DNA from: Candidatus Omnitrophota bacterium
GTDB lineage: Bacteria; Omnitrophota; Gorgyraeia; Zapsychrales; JANLHA01
DNA length: 5,435 bases
Assembly (NCBI GenBank): GCA_024653845.1
Contig: JANLHA010000187.1
Span: 1 to 5,435 of the forward strand
Direction of reading: 5' to 3'
The notes beneath the pieces are model-generated. The model ran no database searches. It was given only the letters and a program-made list of their open reading frames with translations, and had not been told where the DNA came from. Positions within the stretch are counted from its first letter, which is position 1. Each line of letters opens with the position of its first letter. Shown here one piece after another: positions 1-4,753 of the stretch. A program made the position numbers and the translations under genes.

Positions 1-1139
1 GTCGGAGCCACCAAGATCGAATCCGACCCAATGAAAGCCTCATCCCCGATAGACGTCCTATGTTTCTTTTCTCCGTCAAAATTTGCCGTCACAACCCCTG
101 CACCAATATTGACCTTCTTCCCAACAGTCGCATCGCCCAAGAAACTAAAATGTTTCATGATCGAGCCCTCCCCGACCGAAGAACGCGAAACTTCGGCAAA
201 ATTTCCAATCTCTACACCATCAGCAATTCGTGTTTCTGGACGCAGGTGCGCAAATGGTCCAATCAAACACTTTTTACCAATCTTGACATTCTCTTCAATC
301 ACGGTAAAAGGCTTGATGATGGTATCGGTACCAATCTTCACCGTATGATCAATGAACGTCGTCAACGGATCAATAATCGTCACTCCCTGCTCCATCAAAT
401 TTTTCAGAACATTTTCTCGCATAAAACTTCCAACGATCGCCAAACCTTCTCGTGTATTAACACCCAATCCCTCTTGAGGAGTGTCCGTTTGCGTTGTTTC
501 AATCATCAATCCTTGCTGAACAAAAAGCGCGATAATATCTGTTAAATAAAATTCTTTCTTTGTCGGGTTCAACCCAATTTCTTGCACCGCCTTGAAAAGC
601 AACTCACTCTGAAAACAATAAACACCGACATTGATTTCACGAATCTTTTTTTCATCAAACGTGGCATCGCCTTCTTCCCGAATCGCCAAAACCTTTTTTT
701 CTCCATCACGAATCACACGGCCATATCCCTGGCTATCTTCCACGACCGCCGTTAAAAATGTACACGCTGCTTTTTGTCGACGATGTCGTTGAAGCAAATC
801 TCGGATAGATTCTTTTCGAAGAAGAGGTGTATCCCCACAAAGGATCAAGACATCTCCTCGATATTCCCGGCAAAATTCTTTGGCACATTTGACCGCATCC
901 GCCGTACCCAACAACTTCTTTTGAATCACCGTCGAGACAGCTGGCCCCAAATGCTCACGGACCTGCTCCGCCTGATGCCCCAAGACCACACAAATTTTCA
1001 AAGATCCAACCGCTTTCGCAACTTCTAAAACATAATCAATCAAAGGACGACCCGAAATTTTATGCAGGACTTTCGGAGTTTCCGACTTCATCCGTGTCCC
1101 TTTTCCCGCTGCCAAAATGATGGTCCGCAAATCTTTCAT
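1..1139 (-). CDS. glmU: GlmU, bifunctional GlcNAc-1-P uridyltransferase / GlcN-1-P acetyltransferase (3' end cut off by window)
   Basis: Cytoplasmic enzyme that acetylates glucosamine-1-phosphate and couples the product to UTP, giving UDP-GlcNAc for peptidoglycan and LPS. 379 codons are visible without a frameshift; the C-terminus lies beyond base 1. The N-terminal nucleotidyltransferase domain (about 1-225) is intact: LAAGKGTRM at 9-17, PKVL at 22-25, LLGTADA at 76-82, CGDTP at 101-105 with the metal-binding Asp103, then EINVGV and GVNTR. From about 245 a left-handed beta-helix begins, with LRP at 299-301, His330 (E. coli catalytic His363), NIGAG at 344-348 and NFDG at 353-356. This domain is odd: E. 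coli Lys351 aligns with Ser318, Tyr366 with Phe333, and about 30 residues of helix coils are missing before LRP. The start is the ATG at 1139; an AAGGG lies a rather long 11 bases upstream. It follows tRNA-Gln by 35 bases and is the last visible gene of the operon. Uridyltransferase activity is secure; acetyltransferase activity is likely but less certain. Confidence 0.93.
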   Translation of the reverse strand, partial: MKDLRTIILAAGKGTRMKSETPKVLHKISGRPLIDYVLEVAKAVGSLKICVVLGHQAEQVREHLGPAVSTVIQKKLLGTADAVKCAKEFCREYRGDVLILCGDTPLLRKESIRDLLQRHRRQKAACTFLTAVVEDSQGYGRVIRDGEKKVLAIREEGDATFDEKKIREINVGVYCFQSELLFKAVQEIGLNPTKKEFYLTDIIALFVQQGLMIETTQTDTPQEGLGVNTREGLAIVGSFMRENVLKNLMEQGVTIIDPLTTFIDHTVKIGTDTIIKPFTVIEENVKIGKKCLIGPFAHLRPETRIADGVEIGNFAEVSRSSVGEGSIMKHFSFLGDATVGKKVNIGAGVVTANFDGEKKHRTSIGDEAFIGSDSILVAP

Positions 1140-1174
1140 GCCGCGGTTCGCCCTTCTCAATTCTCAATCAAATA

Positions 1175-1245
1175 CTGCCCAGCCAGGATTCGAACCTGGA
1201 AAAGCAGATCCAAATTCTGCTGTGTTACCATTACACCACCGGGCA
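1175..1245 (-). tRNA. tRNA-Gln, anticodon UUG
   Basis: A full cloverleaf folds on the minus strand. The 7-bp acceptor stem pairs TGCCCGG with CTGGGCA (one G-U). The D stem is GTGT/ACAC, and the anticodon stem GCAGA/TCTGC closes the loop ATTTGGA, whose positions 34-36 are TTG and so read CAA (Gln). The variable loop is TTTT and the T arm is CCAGG-TTCGAAT-CCTGG. The U1-A72 pair and discriminator G at 1175 are typical of bacterial tRNA-Gln. The 3' CCA is not encoded, so it must be added by a CCA-adding enzyme. The gene sits 13 bases after spoVG and 35 before glmU, on the same strand, with no obvious promoter or terminator of its own. It is therefore probably cut out of the operon transcript by RNase P and 3' nucleases. 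Confidence 0.97.
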
Positions 1246-1258
1246 AGAATAAAATGAT

Positions 1259-1633
1259 TTACGTTGCGCGTAGGTGGGCTTCGTAAGCTTCGAGGACCTT
1301 TTTCTGCAGATACTCCCGGAACTCTTGAGTTACAGGATGTGCAATGTCACGATGTTCAGCCTTGGCATCATGATCTTCCTGATCCTCTCGGTGCATTGGC
1401 AGGGCCGCCCCACATTGATTACAAAATTTACTCCCCACCTCATTCTTAAAATGACATTTCGTACACGCAACCTTCAATTTTCTCGACGGCATTGCGATAA
1501 ACAAGCCGCTTGATCCCTGAATCACTTTGATATTTCGAACGACAAAGACATTGTCAAATGTCACCGTCGTATATGCTTTCAATTTTTTATCAGCCCCCTC
1601 TTTAGGAAAAACGCGAATCTCCGTGATCTCCAT
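1259..1633 (-). CDS. spoVG: SpoVG-family regulator with an internal CX2C-X10-CX2C zinc-ribbon insertion
   Basis: SpoVG proteins are small DNA/RNA-binding regulators, first known from Bacillus sporulation and septation but present in many non-sporulating bacteria. The conserved core is split in two here. Residues 1-52 run from MEITEIRVF through the beta-sheet and GLFIAMPSRK (43-52); residues 95-124 hold RDIAHPV (95-101) and the C-terminal helix (FREYLQKKVLEAYEAHL). Between them, where Bacillus SpoVG has a short loop of about seven residues, lie about 42 residues with Cys57, Cys60, Cys71 and Cys74 in zinc-ribbon spacing (CTKC...CNQCG), followed by an acidic, His-containing linker (81-94). The result is 124 residues, against roughly 85-100 for the family. 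I chose the ATG at 1633 over the in-frame ATG at 1639 because AGGAG at 1642-1646 is 8 bases from the first and only 2 from the second. It starts 14 bases after ispE ends, so the two are probably co-transcribed. Confidence 0.9.
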   Translation of the reverse strand: MEITEIRVFPKEGADKKLKAYTTVTFDNVFVVRNIKVIQGSSGLFIAMPSRKLKVACTKCHFKNEVGSKFCNQCGAALPMHREDQEDHDAKAEHRDIAHPVTQEFREYLQKKVLEAYEAHLRAT

Positions 1634-1641
1634 GAACATCT

Positions 1642-1646
1642 CTCCT
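1642..1646 (-). promoter_or_regulatory. Ribosome binding site of spoVG (decides the start)
   Basis: The minus strand reads AGGAG here, immediately after the ispE stop codon. It lies 8 bases from the ATG at 1633 but only 2 from the ATG at 1639. The shorter start also gives the family-typical N-terminus MEITEIRV. It is the best Shine-Dalgarno site in the operon. Confidence 0.75.
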
Positions 1647-1647
1647 G

Positions 1648-2505
1648 TTAGAATGTTCGTACCACATAGACACGCCGGTAATAACGGCTTAAGCGCTTTT
1701 TAAGGGCCTGTGCTTCTGAAAATGAATTGACCACGGCAAAAACTGCAGGACCACTTCCTGAAAAATTGGCTTTGACCCCGCCGCAGGTCTCAAAACGCTT
1801 CCTGACATTCAATAATCCTGGACAAATTTTCAGGATGCCTTCTTCTAAATCGTTAAAGAGCAGTGATTTGAGTTTCTCAAGATCATTTTTCTGTAAACAG
1901 GGAATAAGGATATTAACATTATCCTTTATCTTTGTCAATTTTAAATTCAACCGCCCAAAAACCTCTCCGGAATACATCTTCAGACGGGGAACCACCAAGA
2001 CTTGCCAGAGCCGTTTCTTCAAATTCAAAGGTTCAATCTTATCCCCGCGTTCGGTTCCGAGTGCCCAAGAGCTTTGATATAAAAAAAATGGAACGTCACT
2101 TCCAATCTGCCGGCCATGCTCCACCAATACTTCAAGCGGCAATTTCAATTTCCAAAGCTTATTGAGACCTAAAAGCGCAGTCGCGGCATTACTGGATCCC
2201 CCCCCTAAACCTGCGGCGACAGGGATGCGTTTGATAATTTTGATTTTGACCCCACTTGTTACACGATAATTCTGCTGCAAGCATTGAGCCACGCGGTAAA
2301 TCAAATTTTTGGCACCACAGGGAACTTGAGGATCATTGCAAGTGATCCGAATGTTTTGATCTTTTTGGGAAGTAAAAATTAAATCGTCAGCCAAGTCGAT
2401 GCGCTCAAAAAGGGTACGAAGATCATGATAGCCATCGGATCTTTTCTGAACCACTTGAAGGGAAAGATTGAGTTTTGCAGGCGATGATAAGCGCAGATGA
2501 GGCAT
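1648..2505 (-). CDS. ispE: 4-(cytidine 5'-diphospho)-2-C-methyl-D-erythritol kinase
   Basis: IspE phosphorylates CDP-methylerythritol at the 2-hydroxyl using ATP, a step of the cytoplasmic MEP pathway to isopentenyl diphosphate. At 285 residues it has the normal length. It shows the GHMP-kinase motifs in order: SPAKLNLSL at 8-16 with Lys11 (E. coli catalytic Lys10), DGYHDL at 24-29, the ATP-binding glycine-rich loop GLGGGSSNAA at 99-108, GSDVPFF at 135-141 with Asp137 (equivalent to the catalytic Asp of E. coli), and the C-terminal motif SGSGPAVFAV at 249-258. No key residue is missing. An in-frame TGA closes the frame upstream, and no good Shine-Dalgarno precedes the ATG. With 19 bases separating it from the preceding TPR gene, translation may depend on that neighbour. 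The presence of ispE implies that the organism uses the MEP rather than the mevalonate route. Confidence 0.96.
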   Translation of the reverse strand: MPHLRLSSPAKLNLSLQVVQKRSDGYHDLRTLFERIDLADDLIFTSQKDQNIRITCNDPQVPCGAKNLIYRVAQCLQQNYRVTSGVKIKIIKRIPVAAGLGGGSSNAATALLGLNKLWKLKLPLEVLVEHGRQIGSDVPFFLYQSSWALGTERGDKIEPLNLKKRLWQVLVVPRLKMYSGEVFGRLNLKLTKIKDNVNILIPCLQKNDLEKLKSLLFNDLEEGILKICPGLLNVRKRFETCGGVKANFSGSGPAVFAVVNSFSEAQALKKRLSRYYRRVYVVRTF

Positions 2506-2524
2506 AAGGTGGGGAAATTTGAAA

Positions 2525-3508
2525 TCAGTCGACAGAGTTCAATTTTGTGCGAACCGATTCTTGGTCCGGCATCAAATCCAAAGATTTTGTCCAAGATTGT
2601 TTGGCTTCATCAGGCTGCCCGAGCTGAAAATAGACATCGCCAAGATGTTCATAAATGACTGGGTCATCGAGGAGACTTCCGGCTTTTTTCAAATAACGCA
2701 AGGCCTCGGCATACTGTCCTTTTTTATAATGCACCCATCCGAGACTATCCAAATAAGCCCCGTTATCTGGATCAATCTTCAAAGCACGCTCAATCAATTG
2801 TTGAGCTTCATCCAAATTCTTTCCATCTTCCGCATACAGGTATCCTAAAGAATTCAGACACGTATCATGTTCTGGATTTGCGGTGATCGCTCGAGAAAAA
2901 AGCTCCATGGCTTTCTCTTTATTGCCTGTTTCAAGATACAGAGATCCTAAAAGAAACATGACATCCGCGTCCATGGGATTCAAAGATAAAATCCGCTCGA
3001 ACTGCTGAATGGCTTTGGGATAATCTTTCTGGGAGTAATAAAGTTGTGCGAGATATCCGTAAATCTCGACATTCTTGGGATCCGCTTCAGAAAATGTGGT
3101 GAGAAGGATTTCGTATTCTTTGGCGGCAAGATCAAACTTTTTCTGAGTGGAATAAATGAGGGCTAAAAGATAATGGGCTTGGGCATTTTTCTGGTCTTGC
3201 AAAAACACCTTTTGCAGCTCTGCAATCGATTCGTCCAATTTCCCCAATCGGGCGTAATCGGCTCCCAATCGAAGATGAATCACGTAGCTATCTTGGTATT
3301 TAGCTGCCTTGTGAAATTCTTCAATCGCCGAAGGGGTATTTCCCATAAAATCATGGATCACCCCCATTGTGTAGGCCGCCAAGGCGTGGGCAACTCGTTC
3401 CTGATCTGCATCAACAGATTCAGCAAATGAAGAAGATTGCCCTCCTACCACTAAAAATAATGAGAGAATAAACCCAAAAAAGTATTGGGGAAATTTTCTA
3501 AACTTCAT
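2525..3508 (-). CDS. Exported tetratricopeptide-repeat protein
   Basis: 327 residues. A basic start (MKFRK) and a hydrophobic core at about 9-22 end in SFA before Glu30, which looks like a signal peptidase I site. There is no lipobox Cys, so the mature protein is probably soluble and periplasmic. The rest is made of about eight 34-residue TPR units, roughly 41-74, 75-108, 109-142, 147-180, 181-214, 215-249, 250-283 and 284-317. The later units (LNSLGYLYAEDG, YLDSLGWVHYKKGQY, DPVIYEHLGDVY) resemble the TPR proteins encoded just upstream of lolB-ispE in pseudomonads and relatives. TPRs are protein-binding scaffolds, so a role in envelope assembly is plausible, but the partner is unknown. The minus strand reads AAGGTG a few bases before the ATG at 3508, a good ribosome binding site. 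No known gene symbol applies. Confidence 0.92.
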   Translation of the reverse strand: MKFRKFPQYFFGFILSLFLVVGGQSSSFAESVDADQERVAHALAAYTMGVIHDFMGNTPSAIEEFHKAAKYQDSYVIHLRLGADYARLGKLDESIAELQKVFLQDQKNAQAHYLLALIYSTQKKFDLAAKEYEILLTTFSEADPKNVEIYGYLAQLYYSQKDYPKAIQQFERILSLNPMDADVMFLLGSLYLETGNKEKAMELFSRAITANPEHDTCLNSLGYLYAEDGKNLDEAQQLIERALKIDPDNGAYLDSLGWVHYKKGQYAEALRYLKKAGSLLDDPVIYEHLGDVYFQLGQPDEAKQSWTKSLDLMPDQESVRTKLNSVD

Positions 3509-3517
3509 GGCACACCT

Positions 3518-3535
3518 TAACCCTCAAAAGGGTTA
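3518..3535 (-). promoter_or_regulatory. Small hairpin between the 33-residue gene and the TPR gene
   Basis: On the minus strand TAACCC pairs with GGGTTA around a 6-base loop (TTTTGA), a perfect 6-bp stem. The stem includes the stop codon of the small upstream gene and touches the AAGGTG ribosome binding site (3513-3518) of the TPR gene. No U-run follows, so it is not an intrinsic terminator. Ribosomes finishing the small gene would open it, which suggests translational coupling. That role is inferred. Confidence 0.4.
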
Positions 3536-3634
3536 TGCCCAATCACGTTTTTTAAGATGACGCAAAGCTTTTCGAAGCTTCTTACGCTTGTGGGTTCGAA
3601 TCTTTCGAGCTTTTCGCTTTCTGCCGCATGGCAT
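3533..3634 (-). CDS. 33-residue highly basic AURKAIP1/COX24-like (mS38-type) protein
   Basis: A short gene that length cut-offs easily miss. It begins MPCGRKRKARKI, continues THKRKKLRKALRH, and ends KKRDWA. Seventeen of 33 residues are Lys or Arg. This pattern (MP-x-G-x-KRK, then THKRKK, then RH-x-KK) matches my memory of the tiny bacterial proteins annotated as AURKAIP1/COX24-domain proteins, related to the C-terminal domain of mitochondrial ribosomal protein mS38. By analogy it may bind rRNA on the small ribosomal subunit, but that is inference. The start is supported by GAAAGGG about 8 bases upstream. The gap to hisG is 20 bases and to the TPR gene 24 bases, and the reading frame fills the space between them on the same strand. 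It could instead be another small nucleic-acid-binding protein. Confidence 0.8.
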   Translation of the reverse strand: MPCGRKRKARKIRTHKRKKLRKALRHLKKRDWA

Positions 3635-3654
3635 ACGTATGTCCCTTTCTAATC

Positions 3655-4530
3655 CTAGTATATAACTTTATTAAGTGGATATTCAATGATTCCTTGTGCC
3701 CCAGCTTGGGTCAAGGCCAAAATCATATTTCTTACTTTGCTTTCGTGAATGATGGTCTCAACGGCCAACCATTCCCCCTTACTCAATTGAGAAATAGTCG
3801 GATTTTTCAATGAAGAAAGCTGTCCAAGAACTTTGTCCAAATTTTTCTTCTCGACATTCATCTTGAGTCCCACCATTCCTTCGGCATCGATGGCACCCTT
3901 CAAAAGCATCTTGATCTGATCCATTTTATTTTTCTTCCACGGATCCTTAAAAGAATTTTTATTGGCAATGAACTGGGTCGTGGACTCACAGATCGTCGAG
4001 ACAATGCGAAGTTTATGCGCCTTGAGACTGCTTCCTGTTTCGGTCAATTCGACAACGGCATCAACTAGCCCTGAGGCCACTTTCGCTTCCGTGGCTCCCC
4101 AGCTGAACTCAACATCCGCCTTCACGCCATTTTTCTTCAGATAATTTTTGGTGACATTCACCAACTCTGTCGCGACACGTTTGCCTTCCAGATCTTTGAC
4201 ACTTTTGATCGAAGAATCTTCTGGGACCGCCAACACCCATCGCACCTTCACCGAGGTTTGTTTTGCATAAACCAAATCTGCCAAGACATTGACATCCGAC
4301 TCGTTTTCCAAAGTCCAATCCGCACCTGTGATCCCACAATCCAAGACCCCATCTTCCACATAACGCGACATTTCCTGCGCTCTCAAAAGCACAGGATCAA
4401 TTTCCTCATCGTCGATATAAGGGAAATAGGAACGACCTGAAGCAAAAATTTTAAACCCCGCCCGCTCAAAAACTTTAAACGTGGCTTCTTGCAGACTTCC
4501 TTTGGGTAAACCTAATTTCAATTTTTTCAT
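3655..4530 (-). CDS. hisG: ATP phosphoribosyltransferase, long form with regulatory domain
   Basis: HisG condenses ATP with PRPP to give phosphoribosyl-ATP, the first committed step of histidine synthesis in the cytoplasm. At 291 residues it is the long, HisZ-independent type. The catalytic part shows [12 protein letters not shown] at 6-17, [14 protein letters not shown] at 48-61, DCGITGADW at 64-72, [12 protein letters not shown] at 120-131, [18 protein letters not shown] at 145-162 and the PRPP-phosphate loop ELTETGSSL at 161-169. From about 215 an ACT-like HisG_C domain follows (MVGLKMNV at 219-226, then a helix and [14 protein letters not shown] near the end), which in this family binds histidine for feedback inhibition. 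It is the first gene of the operon, about 60 bases downstream of the expected transcription start. A purine-rich AAGGGA lies some 13 bases before the ATG, further than usual. No other his gene is visible. Confidence 0.97.
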   Translation of the reverse strand: MKKLKLGLPKGSLQEATFKVFERAGFKIFASGRSYFPYIDDEEIDPVLLRAQEMSRYVEDGVLDCGITGADWTLENESDVNVLADLVYAKQTSVKVRWVLAVPEDSSIKSVKDLEGKRVATELVNVTKNYLKKNGVKADVEFSWGATEAKVASGLVDAVVELTETGSSLKAHKLRIVSTICESTTQFIANKNSFKDPWKKNKMDQIKMLLKGAIDAEGMVGLKMNVEKKNLDKVLGQLSSLKNPTISQLSKGEWLAVETIIHESKVRNMILALTQAGAQGIIEYPLNKVIY

Positions 4531-4534
4531 TGTC

Positions 4535-4567
4535 TTAGAAAAATCCCTTCTCTAAAAAGTAGAGCAT
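4535..4567 (-). CDS. Possible 10-codon leader peptide upstream of hisG
   Basis: Within the hisG leader an ATG at 4567 opens a frame for [10 protein letters not shown] and stops with TAA four bases before the hisG ATG. A GGTGATC 7 bases upstream matches part of the canonical complement of the 16S rRNA 3' end, so initiation is possible. Its last codons cover the purine-rich stretch that would otherwise be hisG's distant ribosome binding site. It has no His codons, so it is not a classical histidine attenuator peptide. If translated it might couple initiation to hisG. A frame this short can easily arise by chance. Confidence 0.25.
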   Translation of the reverse strand: MLYFLEKGFF

Positions 4568-4597
4568 TAATTAAGATCACCAATTCTAGAGGAAGTC

Positions 4598-4626
4598 ATT
4601 ATACTCATCGAGTTTTATATTGTAAA
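4598..4626 (-). promoter_or_regulatory. Sigma-70-type promoter of the hisG operon
   Basis: On the minus strand the -35 box TTTACA (4621-4626) is separated by 17 bases from a perfect -10 box TATAAT (4598-4603). Transcription would begin near 4591, giving a leader of about 60 bases before hisG. The spacing is optimal and 11 of 12 consensus bases match. It is the only strong promoter I find for the whole minus-strand cluster. Confidence 0.8.
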
Positions 4627-4644
4627 GAAAAAAGGCGGCTTCTC

Positions 4645-4673
4645 TTGTCAAATAAGCCTTTCATCGATATAAT
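4645..4673 (+). promoter_or_regulatory. Sigma-70-type promoter of the PpiD/SurA-like gene
   Basis: TTGTCA (4645-4650), a 17-base spacer and TATAAT (4668-4673) match 11 of 12 consensus bases with ideal spacing. The start point would fall near 4680, about 74 bases before the ATG at 4754. Its -35 box is only 18 bases from the -35 box of the divergent hisG promoter, so both could be controlled by a single protein bound between them. Confidence 0.8.
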
Positions 4674-4683
4674 GGGCACCATC

Positions 4684-4709
4684 TTTAAAAATGCATTATA
4701 ATTTTTAAA
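4684..4709 (+). repeat. AT-rich inverted repeat in the leader of the PpiD/SurA-like gene
   Basis: TTTAAAAAT (4684-4692) and ATTTTTAAA (4701-4709) are perfect 9-base inverted arms around an 8-base loop, just downstream of the predicted start point. All pairs are A-T, so the hairpin would be weak and could be chance in AT-rich sequence. A second small hairpin, GCGGG/CCTGC with one G-U pair, follows at 4713-4725. Neither has terminator form, and I recognise no riboswitch. Confidence 0.3.
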
Positions 4710-4753
4710 ATAGCGGGTGACCTGCAATAGAAATAAAAATTGAAAGGAATTCC

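Noticed and set aside
31..1028. Open frames on the plus strand opposite glmU (31-348, 60-545, 774-1028)
   Set aside because: They lie wholly antisense to a continuous, well-conserved GlmU frame, and their translations show no recognisable domain.
1175..1245. tRNA locus as an attachment site for an integrated element
   Set aside because: No integrase gene, no repeat of the tRNA 3' end and no foreign-looking DNA; ordinary operon genes flank both sides.
1264..1513. Plus-strand frames opposite spoVG, one with a hydrophobic stretch
   Set aside because: Antisense to the conserved SpoVG core; the hydrophobic run is a by-product of reading the complement of acidic and His-rich codons.
2379..2594. 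Minus-strand frame spanning the TPR/ispE junction
   Set aside because: It overlaps two well-supported genes in another frame and has no family features.
3518..3535. Intrinsic terminator between the small gene and the TPR gene
   Set aside because: The stem is only 6 bp and is followed by AGGTG, not a U-run; the next gene starts 10 bases later.
4109..4339. Minus-strand frame within hisG containing Cys residues and Gly-rich stretches
   Set aside because: It is an out-of-frame shadow of HisG, whose own frame carries the motifs.
4531..4597. Histidine attenuator or T-box in the hisG leader
   Set aside because: No run of His codons, no T-box consensus sequence and no terminator hairpin with a U-run; the leader is only about 60 bases.
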